From Actinobacteria bacterium UBA5975 (GTDB lineage Bacteria > Actinomycetota > Actinomycetes > Nanopelagicales > Nanopelagicaceae), in the NCBI GenBank assembly GCA_002430075.1, contig DJBN01000092.1:1-15543 (forward strand): 15,543 bases of DNA. Reading direction: 5' to 3'. Position 1 is the stretch's first letter. The number at the start of each line of letters is the position of its first letter. Below the pieces are notes generated by a model. The model made no database searches, was not told the DNA's origin, and saw only the letters and a program-made list of their open reading frames with translations. The position numbers and the translations under genes were made by a program. Positions 8,056-14,791 of this stretch are shown here, one piece after another.

Positions 8056-8098
8056 TGGGTTAAGAGTGACTCGAACCCTCGACCCGGTGATTAAAAGT
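8056..8098 (-). other. tRNA-Lys(TTT)-like 3' fragment (possible attachment-site remnant)
   Basis: Read on the minus strand, the stretch begins ACTTTTAATCACCGGGTC, followed by GAGGGTTCGAGTCACTC and TTAACCCA. This looks like a tRNA-Lys from the anticodon loop (CTTTTAA, anticodon TTT at 8096-8094) through the 3' anticodon strand, variable loop, T arm with the TTCGAGT loop, acceptor strand and discriminator A. The T stem has one mismatch (G:A), no CCA is encoded, and there is no 5' half: the expected acceptor/D-arm sequence is absent upstream, where the iclR coding region ends. The fragment begins on the last base of the iclR stop codon. Such 3' tRNA pieces are typical of phage or island attachment sites. 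Confidence 0.6.
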
Positions 8099-8817
8099 TA
8101 CTTAACCTGCTTGAGGTGTTCCGTTAAGCGCTCGGCAGTTGCCACGACCGCGGCAGCATGTAAGCGCCCTGGTTGACGTCCTAAGCGTTCAATGGGGCCG
8201 CTAATTGAGACGGCGGCTATAACTTTTCCATTGGGACCGCGGACCGGGGCTGATACCGACGCAACTCCAGCTTCGCGTTCTCCCACCGATTGAGCCCATC
8301 CTCGTCGACGATCTGCAGCTAAATGGGCGGCCGTATATCGTGCGTTCTTAAGTCCGCGATGAATCTTCTCTGACTCTTCCCAGGCCATTAAAATTTGAGC
8401 CGCAGACCCTGCCTGCATAGTTAACGATGAACCAACAGGGACAGAGTCGCGAAGCCCAGAAAGTCTTTCAGCAACTGCAACGCAGATTCGGATATCGCCT
8501 TGACGACGATAGAGCTGAGCTGATTCACCTGTTGCATCCCGAAGCGCTGCAAGTGCCGGGGCTGAGGCGGCGATTAAGCGATCTTCTCCGGCGGCGGCTC
8601 CTAACTCTGAGGAACGAGGACCTAAGATAAATCGCCCATTGAGATCGCGGGCCACGAGGCGATGAAATTCAAGGGCAACGGCTAAACGGTGAGCGGTAGG
8701 GCGAGCGATTCCGGTCGCGGCAACGAGCTCAGCGAGGGAGTGCGGGCCTGATTCAAGGGTTGCAAGGATGCCTACGGCTTTATCTAATACGCCGACTCCG
8801 CTATTCTTCTTATCCAC
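8098..8817 (-). CDS. IclR-family regulator, NdgR/LtbR type
   Basis: A 239-residue IclR-family regulator. It has an N-terminal winged helix (about 8-66, with SLAELVAATGIARPTAHRLA as the HTH) and a C-terminal ligand-binding domain (about 75-239, including GVASVSAPVRGPNGKVIAAVSISGP, the family's conserved strand pair). Its place, divergent from leuC, identifies it as the counterpart of Streptomyces NdgR and Corynebacterium LtbR, which control leuCD and other amino-acid genes. The start is GTG at 8817-8815. TAATAT (8829-8824 on the minus strand), then six bases, then GTG suggests a leaderless mRNA. A dyad at 8826-8853 overlaps this -10 and could be its own operator. The stop codon touches a tRNA-Lys-like fragment. 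Confidence 0.92.
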   Translation of the reverse strand: MDKKNSGVGVLDKAVGILATLESGPHSLAELVAATGIARPTAHRLAVALEFHRLVARDLNGRFILGPRSSELGAAAGEDRLIAASAPALAALRDATGESAQLYRRQGDIRICVAVAERLSGLRDSVPVGSSLTMQAGSAAQILMAWEESEKIHRGLKNARYTAAHLAADRRRGWAQSVGEREAGVASVSAPVRGPNGKVIAAVSISGPIERLGRQPGRLHAAAVVATAERLTEHLKQVK

Positions 8818-8872
8818 AGAATGATATTAGCATCCCATTAGGTGAGATGCAATAGAGAGCTAAGGAGCACGG
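8818..8872. promoter_or_regulatory. Divergent iclR/leuC control region with candidate operator
   Basis: The short gap between the two divergent starts contains an inverted repeat: ATT-a-GCATC at 8826-8834 and GATGC-AAT at 8846-8853, separated by 11 bases. The left arm overlaps the iclR -10 (TAATAT, minus strand 8829-8824). AAGGAG at 8862-8867 is the leuC ribosome binding site. The position is right for autoregulation and leuCD control by the IclR protein, but the match to a known NdgR/LtbR site has not been tested. Confidence 0.45.
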
Positions 8873-8878
8873 TTGCTG

Positions 8879-10270
8879 ATGGGTAAAACACTCGCTGAGA
8901 AGATTTGGGAAGACCATATCGTTCGTCAGGCAGATGGTGAACCTGACCTGCTCTACATCGATTTACAACTTATCCATGAAGTAACGAGTGCGCAAGCATT
9001 CGATGGCTTACGCCTTGCGGCACGAAAGGTACGCCGCCCAGATTTAACAATTGCAACTGAAGATCACAACACACCAACTCTCGATATTTTAAAACCAATT
9101 GCAGATCCTGTATCAAGGTTGCAGATTGATACCTTGCGCAACAATGCGAAGGAATTCGGTATTCGAATCCACTCACTCGGAGATGCCGATCAAGGCGTAG
9201 TGCACGTCGTGGGACCGCAGCTTGGTATTACACAACCTGGAATGACTATTGTCTGCGGAGATTCACATACATCAACGCACGGCGCATTCGGCGCAATTGC
9301 ATTTGGTATCGGTACCTCAGAAGTTGAACATGTGCTTGCTACACAGACACTGCCATCAAACCGCCCTAAGACTATGGCGATTAACGTTGAGGGAACGCTA
9401 AAAACTGGAGTGACAGCGAAAGACGTTATCCTGGCCATCATTGCTCAGATTGGAACTGGCGGGGGACAGGGATACATCATCGAATACCGCGGTTCAGCTA
9501 TTCGCGAGCTTTCTATGGAAGGGCGCATGACGGTCTGTAATATGTCTATTGAAGCTGGCGCGCGCGCCGGTCTTATTGCACCCGATCAGAAGACATTCGA
9601 TTACATCGCCGGCAAGCCTCACGCCCCAGAAGATTTTGCTGAAGCTCAAAGATATTGGCAGACGCTCTTTACCGATAGCGATGCAACCTTTGATCACGAA
9701 ATCACGTTGGATGCCAATAACCTCGAGCCATTTGTCACCTGGGGAACAAATCCAGGACAGGGATTGCCGCTTAATGCATCAGTACCTAATCCGGCAGATA
9801 TTGCCGATGTTGAAGAGCGAGGAGCTGCAGAGAGAGCTCTGACATATATGGGGTTAACAGCCGGAACGCCACTGAAAAAGATAGCCATTGACACTGTTTT
9901 CTTGGGCTCATGTACCAATGGACGTATCGAAGATTTGCGAGCTGCTGCATCAATTCTTGAAGGAAAGAAGATCGCATCAACACTTCGCATGCTGGTAGTG
10001 CCAGGGTCTGAACGCGTTCGTCAGCAAGCGATGAAGGAAGGGCTCGATAAAGTCTTTCTCGATGCAGGAGCTGAGTGGCGTAACGCTGGTTGCTCGATGT
10101 GCCTTGGCATGAACCCAGATCAACTAGCAGTTGGTGAACGTGCCGCATCGACATCGAATCGAAATTTTGAAGGGCGCCAAGGTAAAGGTGGACGTACCCA
10201 CTTGGTAAGTCCACTTGTCGCTGCAGCAACTGCAATTCGCGGAACGCTCTCATCACCAGCAGATTTGTAA
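8879..10270 (+). CDS. leuC: 3-isopropylmalate dehydratase large subunit LeuC
   Basis: A 463-residue aconitase-family subunit. With LeuD it isomerises 2-isopropylmalate to 3-isopropylmalate in leucine synthesis. The [4Fe-4S] ligands are C345 ([13 protein letters not shown]) and C405 and C408 ([15 protein letters not shown]). Other family marks are [36 protein letters not shown] and the C-terminal [23 protein letters not shown] 8879 gives the usual [11 protein letters not shown] start. TTG 8873, two codons earlier, is closer to the AAGGAG site (5 rather than 11 bases) and cannot be excluded. leuD follows after 18 bases, and the pair should be one operon controlled by the divergent IclR regulator. 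Length and motifs are normal. Confidence 0.97.
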   Translation: MGKTLAEKIWEDHIVRQADGEPDLLYIDLQLIHEVTSAQAFDGLRLAARKVRRPDLTIATEDHNTPTLDILKPIADPVSRLQIDTLRNNAKEFGIRIHSLGDADQGVVHVVGPQLGITQPGMTIVCGDSHTSTHGAFGAIAFGIGTSEVEHVLATQTLPSNRPKTMAINVEGTLKTGVTAKDVILAIIAQIGTGGGQGYIIEYRGSAIRELSMEGRMTVCNMSIEAGARAGLIAPDQKTFDYIAGKPHAPEDFAEAQRYWQTLFTDSDATFDHEITLDANNLEPFVTWGTNPGQGLPLNASVPNPADIADVEERGAAERALTYMGLTAGTPLKKIAIDTVFLGSCTNGRIEDLRAAASILEGKKIASTLRMLVVPGSERVRQQAMKEGLDKVFLDAGAEWRNAGCSMCLGMNPDQLAVGERAASTSNRNFEGRQGKGGRTHLVSPLVAAATAIRGTLSSPADL

Positions 10271-10288
10271 GAAGGGGACTAGATTAAA

Positions 10289-10888
10289 ATGGAAAAATTT
10301 ATCAAGCACACTGGCAGCGGTGTACCGCTTCGTCGCAGCAACGTAGATACAGATCAAATAATCCCCGCTGTCTATCTCAAGCGCGTTACGCGTGACGGCT
10401 TCGAAGATGGGCTCTTTTCTGCATGGCGAAGCGATCCGGAATTTGTACTGAATAAAGATGAATACAAGAACGGCACAGTTCTAGTTGCTGGCCCAGAATT
10501 TGGAACCGGATCATCGCGCGAGCATGCGGTCTGGGCGCTACAGAATTATGGTTTTAAAGCAGTTATCTCTAGCCGCTTTGCAGATATCTTCCGCGGCAAT
10601 TCATTAAAGGGTGGACTTCTGACCGTCATTCTTCCTCAAGAATCTGTTGAAGCCATCTGGCAGGCAATCGAGAGAGATCCGAGCACTTCAATTACCGTCG
10701 ACCTTGAATCTCGTACCGTTTCATACACGGATGTCACTCTGCCTTTTGAACTTGATAACTACACCCGTTGGCGTTTGATGGAAGGCCTCGATGACATCGG
10801 TTTAACGCTGAAACACACTGCTTCCATCGATGCTTTCGAGGCAAAGCGCGAAAGTTACAAGCCAACTACCTTGCCTATTCGCATATAG
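10289..10888 (+). CDS. leuD: 3-isopropylmalate dehydratase small subunit LeuD
   Basis: A 199-residue swivel-domain partner of LeuC that completes the active site. Family motifs are [17 protein letters not shown] (about 17-33), [17 protein letters not shown] (about 69-85) and [17 protein letters not shown] (about 95-111). The C-terminal region [20 protein letters not shown] resembles actinobacterial LeuD. The A/G-rich AAGGGG at 10271-10276 is somewhat far from the ATG, so translation is probably coupled to leuC. A 237-base gap follows. No sign of damage. Confidence 0.96.
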   Translation: MEKFIKHTGSGVPLRRSNVDTDQIIPAVYLKRVTRDGFEDGLFSAWRSDPEFVLNKDEYKNGTVLVAGPEFGTGSSREHAVWALQNYGFKAVISSRFADIFRGNSLKGGLLTVILPQESVEAIWQAIERDPSTSITVDLESRTVSYTDVTLPFELDNYTRWRLMEGLDDIGLTLKHTASIDAFEAKRESYKPTTLPIRI

Positions 10889-10895
10889 AGGGTTA

Positions 10896-10920
10896 AAAGT
10901 GAGCGTATTTTGCTTACTTT
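10896..10920 (+). terminator. Possible weak terminator hairpin after leuD
   Basis: AAAGTGAGC (10896-10904) can pair with GCTTACTTT (10912-10920) as nine base pairs with one G-U, around a seven-base loop. It lies eight bases after the leuD stop. The following bases are TT-poor (CCGACC), so this is not a classic intrinsic terminator. It may only attenuate, or be a stem with another role. Confidence 0.35.
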
Positions 10921-10969
10921 CCGACCGGGGTGAGTCAAAACTGTGGAAGTCTCAACTTCAGAATGAGAG

Positions 10970-11125
10970 TTTTTTACGCATAAAAAGTGCTATTTCTTGA
11001 AAATATTTGATTGCGACACGCGCACTCGAATAACGCAATCATCCCATAGTTAGGTTTAAGTTTTACTTCAGTTAAGCATGAGCTTAATTATTTACGCGTA
11101 AAACTTCCACATTAAGGGGAATAGA
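10970..11125. promoter_or_regulatory. Upstream region of hup with several dyad elements
   Basis: This AT-rich stretch holds four symmetric elements. TTTACGCATAAA lies at 10973-10984 and TTTACGCGTAAA at 11091-11102; the second is a perfect 12-base palindrome and the two differ at one base. TGATTGCG (11008-11015) and CGCAATCA (11034-11041) form an eight-base inverted repeat with an 18-base spacer. TTAAGC-ATGA-GCTTAA lies at 11072-11087. TAATTA at 11085-11090 is a possible -10. AAGGGG at about 11115-11120 is the hup ribosome site. The arrangement suggests protein-controlled hup transcription. The regulator is unknown. Confidence 0.4.
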
Positions 11126-11593
11126 ATGAATAAGGCCCAGTTCATCGCTGCGTTGGCCCCACATTTCAATGGCAGCAAGAAAGAAGCAGCACACGCTATA
11201 GATATCGTTTTTGACACGATTACACGAAACATGTCAGCTGGAAACGATGTCATGATAAATGATTTCGGTAAGTTTAAGAAGGTTGATCGCAAGGCACGCA
11301 TGGGACGTAACCCATTCACCGGCGAGACAATCAAGATCAAAGCTTCAAAGAAGGCTCGCTTTCTTCCTGCAAAGGCTCTTAAGGAAATTGTTGCTGGCGA
11401 TCGTAAGCTCGGTCCTGCTCCAAAGCCAGAAGTTAAGCCTGCTCCAAAGGCAGCTAAGCCAGTAGCTAAGAAGGCAGCTAAGAAAGCTCCTGCAAAGAAG
11501 AAGGCAGCTAAGAAGGTTGTAAAGAAGGCAGCTAAGAAAGCTCCTGCAAAGAAGAAGGCAGCTAAGAAAGCTCCTGCAAAGAAGAAGAAGTAA
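11126..11593 (+). CDS. hup: HU-family nucleoid protein with Lys/Ala-rich tail
   Basis: A 155-residue histone-like DNA-binding protein. Residues 1-90 are the HU core: MNKAQFIAALAPHF, the dimer helices, then NDFGKFKKVDRKARMGRNPF with the RxGRNPxTG DNA-binding arm motif and TIKIKASKKARFLPAKALKE. From about residue 95 a basic tail of Lys, Ala and Pro (KPAPKAAKPVAKKAAKK...) resembles histone H1 and the tails of mycobacterial and streptomycete HupB/HupS, which bind DNA and are acetylated. Three exact 30-base repeats encode part of the tail. Start ATG 11126 follows AAGGGG. Its place after leuCD is typical of Actinobacteria. The gene ends in a strong intrinsic terminator. A long antisense open frame over the tail is a by-product of its base composition. 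Confidence 0.96.
   Translation: MNKAQFIAALAPHFNGSKKEAAHAIDIVFDTITRNMSAGNDVMINDFGKFKKVDRKARMGRNPFTGETIKIKASKKARFLPAKALKEIVAGDRKLGPAPKPEVKPAPKAAKPVAKKAAKKAPAKKKAAKKVVKKAAKKAPAKKKAAKKAPAKKKK
11474..11587 (+). repeat. Three exact 30-base direct repeats in the hup tail
   Basis: The copies are at 11474-11503, 11528-11557 and 11558-11587. Copies two and three are adjacent; copies one and two are separated by 24 related bases. Each encodes AAKKAPAKKK. Identity at the DNA level, including third codon positions, points to recent duplication or conversion, so the copy number may vary between strains. Confidence 0.9.
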
Positions 11594-11610
11594 ACCTTCA
11601 ACTTTTTTAG

Positions 11611-11647
11611 AAACTGAGGTCGCACTATGTGCGGCCTCAGTTTTTTT
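11611..11647 (+). terminator. Rho-independent terminator after hup
   Basis: AAACTGAGGTCGCAC (11611-11625) pairs with GTGCGGCCTCAGTTT (11629-11643) around a TAT loop, with one T-G wobble. A run of seven T occupies 11641-11647. It lies 17 bases after the hup stop and ends just before the plsC promoter. Confidence 0.93.
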
Positions 11648-11652
11648 ATCGC

Positions 11653-11658
11653 TAGGAT
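11653..11658 (+). promoter_or_regulatory. Predicted -10 element for leaderless plsC mRNA
   Basis: TAGGAT fits the TAnnnT consensus, and seven bases later the ATG at 11666 would coincide with the transcription start. It comes directly after the hup terminator, as a new transcription unit requires. GGAT could instead serve as a weak ribosome site. Confidence 0.45.
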
Positions 11659-11665
11659 TTCTTAT

Positions 11666-12445
11666 ATGAAGCAGTTCAAGGTTCGATATGAGCCACCTCG
11701 GGGTAATCCGCTAGGTACCAACCTCACCTTTAAAATCTGCGCAAATATTGTTATCCCAATTTTCAATCTCTTTATGAGTCGAGATTGGAAGGGCGCAGAA
11801 AATATCCCAACCCACGGTCGAGTAATAGTTGCCAGTAACCATATGTCTTATTTAGATGTCTTGGTATTTACACAATTCCTCTACCGCAATGGTCGCGCTC
11901 CTCGCTATCTTGGAAAGTCGGGAGTTTTCTCGACTCCGGTAATTGGCAAGATTTTATTGGCTGCGGGCCAAGTGCCAGTAGAACGCGAAGGAAGTGATGC
12001 CAAGAAGGCGGTAGATCATGCCAAGATTATTTTGGAGCAAGGTCATATGCTGGGTGTTTATCCGGAAGGTACCTTGACGCGGGATCCTGATATGTGGCCA
12101 ATGCTGGCAAAGACTGGGTGTGCTCGTCTCGCGCTGACAACAAATACAGATGTAATTCCGATAGCTCAATGGGGTTCCCAATTAGTAGTCCCTAATTACA
12201 CAAAAAAACTTGCTCTCTTTCCACGGAAGACAATAATTATTCGTGTGGGTAAGCCGGTGGATTTATCCCGGTGGTATGGCAAGGGAGAAGATCAGCAGGC
12301 GCTTGTTGAAGCTACAGCTGCAATCATGCGTGCAATCACCGATTTACTTGAAGAAATTCGTGGCCAGAGGAGACCTGAAGTAATCTTTGACCCTCATACA
12401 TCAGATCTCCCGCGCACAGGAAATTTCAAGAAGAAGAGAGCATGA
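11666..12445 (+). CDS. plsC: 1-acyl-sn-glycerol-3-phosphate acyltransferase (PlsC family)
   Basis: A 259-residue membrane-associated acyltransferase that makes phosphatidic acid from lysophosphatidic acid. The family HxxxxD motif is H59 to D64 (NHMSYLD), and the substrate-binding VYPEGTLTRD contains PEGT at 133-136. Other typical stretches are YLGKSGVFSTPVIGKIL and GCARLALTTNTDVIPIAQWG. ATG 11666 (MKQFKVRYEPP) is preferred to ATG 11627, which lies inside the hup terminator stem. The gene ends in an ATGA overlap with gpsA, so phosphatidic acid synthesis and its glycerol-3-phosphate supply are transcribed together. Substrate preference within the family is not certain. Confidence 0.93.
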   Translation: MKQFKVRYEPPRGNPLGTNLTFKICANIVIPIFNLFMSRDWKGAENIPTHGRVIVASNHMSYLDVLVFTQFLYRNGRAPRYLGKSGVFSTPVIGKILLAAGQVPVEREGSDAKKAVDHAKIILEQGHMLGVYPEGTLTRDPDMWPMLAKTGCARLALTTNTDVIPIAQWGSQLVVPNYTKKLALFPRKTIIIRVGKPVDLSRWYGKGEDQQALVEATAAIMRAITDLLEEIRGQRRPEVIFDPHTSDLPRTGNFKKKRA

Positions 12446-13443
12446 GCAAAGTAACAGTATTCGGAGCAGGCGCATGGGGTTGCACAATGGCGCAGGTTTT
12501 GAGTGATGCCGGAAATGAAGTTGTTCTATGGGGCCGCAGCGCTGACGTTATAGATGAGATTAATAGCAAACATACAAATGAAAAGTATCTAGCTACCCAT
12601 GTACTGCCTTCAAATATTTCTGCGACAACTAATGTGGACGAGGCATTTGCATTCTCTAATACCTATGTCTTAGCAATTCCTGCTCAACAATTGCGCACCA
12701 CGCTTCAAAGTTGGAAAGAGTACTTTAAGCCCAGATGCACAATCATCAGCACTCTTAAAGGAATTGAGATCAGCACCCAGATGCGCATGACCGAAGTAAT
12801 CGCCGAAGTCTTGGGTCTTCACCAAGTTGCGATCATCACCGGCCCCAACTTGGCAGATGAACTTGTTCTACGCCAACCTGCTGGCGCTGTCGCTGCTGCA
12901 TCGACGCAAGAACTCTCCGAAGAAGTCCGCTCTCTCTTTGCAACTGCCTACTATCGTGTCTACACATCAGTCGATGTCATGGGTTGCGAATTAGCTGGCG
13001 CCATCAAGAGCGTGATTGCTCTGGCTGTCGGAATATCAATCGGCATGGGTTACGGTGAAAATACACAAGCGATGTTAATTACTCGCGGACTTAATGAAGT
13101 TGCTCGACTATGTGCAGCCCATGGTGCGGACCCACTCTCTGCGGCGGGTTTGGCGGGAATGGGTGACCTTGTTGCAAGTTGTGGCTCTCCACTTTCGCGC
13201 AACCGCACATTTGGTGAGGCCCTTGGCAGAACCGGTTCAATGAGCCAAGCCCGAGCACTTGTCGCAAAAACTGTTGAAGGAGTCGCCTCAGCTGGCGCAG
13301 TTACTGAGATTGCCCATCGCGTAGGAATAGAAGTGCCTGTCATTGAGGCAGTTGGAGATATTGTCAGTGAACAATTGACCCCAGAGGCAGCTTTTCAGAG
13401 GCTGATGGAGATTACGACGAAAGCAGAGAACTTCATTCGATGA
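12442..13443 (+). CDS. gpsA: NAD(P)H-dependent glycerol-3-phosphate dehydrogenase
   Basis: A 333-residue cytosolic enzyme that reduces dihydroxyacetone phosphate to sn-glycerol-3-phosphate for phospholipids. It has an N-terminal Rossmann fold with GAGAWG at 8-13, the STLKGIE segment (K106), the ITGPNLADEL stretch and a C-terminal helical domain with AGAIKSVIALAVGISIGMGY, where K189 is the expected catalytic lysine. GLAGMGDLVASCGSPLSRNR is also diagnostic. Both ends overlap neighbours by ATGA (plsC upstream, ddl downstream), indicating a tightly coupled operon. Confidence 0.97.
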   Translation: MSKVTVFGAGAWGCTMAQVLSDAGNEVVLWGRSADVIDEINSKHTNEKYLATHVLPSNISATTNVDEAFAFSNTYVLAIPAQQLRTTLQSWKEYFKPRCTIISTLKGIEISTQMRMTEVIAEVLGLHQVAIITGPNLADELVLRQPAGAVAAASTQELSEEVRSLFATAYYRVYTSVDVMGCELAGAIKSVIALAVGISIGMGYGENTQAMLITRGLNEVARLCAAHGADPLSAAGLAGMGDLVASCGSPLSRNRTFGEALGRTGSMSQARALVAKTVEGVASAGAVTEIAHRVGIEVPVIEAVGDIVSEQLTPEAAFQRLMEITTKAENFIR

Positions 13444-14507
13444 AAGAGCGCGTAGCAATAATCTGTGGCGGGCGCAGCAGCGAGCATGAAATCTCATGTA
13501 TTTCAGCTGGCGGAGTTCTTGCTGCCATCGATCGCAGCAAATACGAACCTATCCTCATTGGAATCACGCGCACGGGGCAGTGGGTTCTTATTCCTGAAAA
13601 CCATCAGATGACGATTCGTGATGGCGTTCTTCCCACTGTTCCAGAAACTGCTCCTGCAGTCGTTGTCGATGTTGCAGGGCTCTCATCTGGTGGCAGCGCG
13701 CTCAGTATTGATATTGTCTTTCCACTTCTGCACGGTCCTTACGGTGAAGATGGGAGTATTCAGGGGCTGCTAGAAATGGCAGATATCGCCTATGTCGGAT
13801 CGGGAGTTCTTGCATCTGCTGTGGCCATGGATAAATCTTTTGCGAAACCAATCTTTGCAGCACACGGAATCGCAACAGCACACGGAATCGTCGTTAAGGC
13901 TTCTGATTGGAAAACCAATGCAACTGCAATCACTGCCGAAATAGAGTCGCTAGGCTTTCCACTCTTTATCAAGCCAGCACGCGGTGGATCATCGCGTGGA
14001 ACAACCAAGGTAAAGAGTACAGATCAAATCACTGCAGCTATTGAAGAAGCTCATCAATTTGATCCAAAGGCAATAGTTGAAATCGCAATTGTTGGGTCAG
14101 AGATTGAATGTGCAGTTCTAGAAATTGATGGCCAACCTCAAGCATCGATGGTCGGTAAGATTCATATAGATTCAAAGTTCGAATTCTATGATTTTGAAGC
14201 GAAGTATTTAGATGGAGCTACCGATATTGAACTTCCTGCTCCAATTGATAAAAAAGTTGCTGATGCAATAGGAGCTGCCGCGGTAAAAGCGTTTAAGGCA
14301 CTTGGCTGTTCTGGCCTTGCTCGTGTTGATTTCTTCTTAACGCAGACCAATCAAATCGTTATCAATGAGCTCAATACAATGCCTGGCTTTACTTCGACTT
14401 CCGTCTTTCCGAAGATGTGGGGCGCAAGCGGAATTACATATACCGAGGTCATTACCCACCTACTCAAGAGCGCACTAAAGCGCACCAATGGTGTTTTAGG
14501 TAATTAA
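13440..14507 (+). CDS. ddl: D-alanine--D-alanine ligase
   Basis: A 355-residue ATP-grasp ligase making the D-Ala-D-Ala dipeptide of peptidoglycan. Marks include ICGGRSSEHEISCISA with the substrate-binding E16 region, PLLHGPYGEDGSIQGLLEM, KPARGGSSRGTTKV for nucleotide and phosphate binding, ARVDFF with R295, and INELNTMPGFTSTSVFP with N309/N311 area metal ligands. EAKY at about 253-256 keeps the tyrosine that goes with D-Ala rather than D-Lac specificity in characterised ligases. The start overlaps the gpsA stop (ATGA). The 3' end overlaps the convergent Lrp-type gene by four bases. The actinobacterial DUF3515 gene that often follows ddl is absent. Confidence 0.97.
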   Translation: MKERVAIICGGRSSEHEISCISAGGVLAAIDRSKYEPILIGITRTGQWVLIPENHQMTIRDGVLPTVPETAPAVVVDVAGLSSGGSALSIDIVFPLLHGPYGEDGSIQGLLEMADIAYVGSGVLASAVAMDKSFAKPIFAAHGIATAHGIVVKASDWKTNATAITAEIESLGFPLFIKPARGGSSRGTTKVKSTDQITAAIEEAHQFDPKAIVEIAIVGSEIECAVLEIDGQPQASMVGKIHIDSKFEFYDFEAKYLDGATDIELPAPIDKKVADAIGAAAVKAFKALGCSGLARVDFFLTQTNQIVINELNTMPGFTSTSVFPKMWGASGITYTEVITHLLKSALKRTNGVLGN

Positions 14508-14737
14508 TTTGTTACAGGGCAGGTAAGGGTGCGGGTAATTCCTGGCACTGCCTGCACTTTCGTCAGGACAGCGTGTCCAAATTCCTCCATTGATGGAGCT
14601 TCAGCACGCATAATCACGTCGTAAGGACCAGTGACGCCCTCTGCCAGAGTGACTCCAGGAATGGATCTAATTGCGGTTGCAACAGATGATGCCTTGCCAA
14701 CTTCTGTCTGAATCAATATGTAGGCCTGTATGGTCAT
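14504..14737 (-). CDS. Stand-alone Lrp/AsnC ligand-binding (RAM) domain protein
   Basis: A 77-residue protein consisting only of the Lrp/AsnC effector domain (beta-alpha-beta-beta-alpha-beta), with the GVTGPYDVIMRAEAPSMEEF core and a TRTLTCPVTN end. No DNA-binding helix-turn-helix is present, so it is not itself a classic repressor. Such SMALL RAM-only proteins form ring oligomers and may bind amino acids or partner with full-length Lrp proteins. The start ATG has AAGGGA about seven bases upstream. It converges on ddl and diverges from thiL, an order seen in other Actinobacteria. Confidence 0.9.
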   Translation of the reverse strand: MTIQAYILIQTEVGKASSVATAIRSIPGVTLAEGVTGPYDVIMRAEAPSMEEFGHAVLTKVQAVPGITRTLTCPVTN

Positions 14738-14778
14738 AGAGAAATCCCTTCGCTTAGCCTTAACGCTATCTCATGTCC

Positions 14779-14784
14779 TAGGCT
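14779..14784 (+). promoter_or_regulatory. Predicted -10 element for leaderless thiL mRNA
   Basis: TAGGCT fits TAnnnT and is followed seven bases later by the ATG at 14792. A nearer in-frame ATG at 14786 starts only one base after the element and would therefore precede the transcript. No convincing -35 was found. Confidence 0.4.
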
Positions 14785-14791
14785 TATGGCT

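Noticed and set aside
9786..10256. 156-codon minus-strand frame inside leuC
   Set aside because: Fully antisense to a strongly conserved LeuC region including the Fe-S cysteines; no ribosome site or family resemblance.
11474..11587. Direct repeats as a CRISPR array
   Set aside because: The repeats are in frame within the hup coding tail, two are directly adjacent with no spacer, and no cas genes are present.
11092..11625. 177-codon minus-strand frame rich in Phe/Ala that resembles a membrane protein
   Set aside because: It is the exact antisense of the Lys/Ala-rich hup tail; its composition is a by-product of the AAG/GCT codons.
11627..11665. ATG 11627 as the plsC start
   Set aside because: It lies within the loop/stem of the hup terminator, and the extra residues are not family-like; ATG 11666 fits better.
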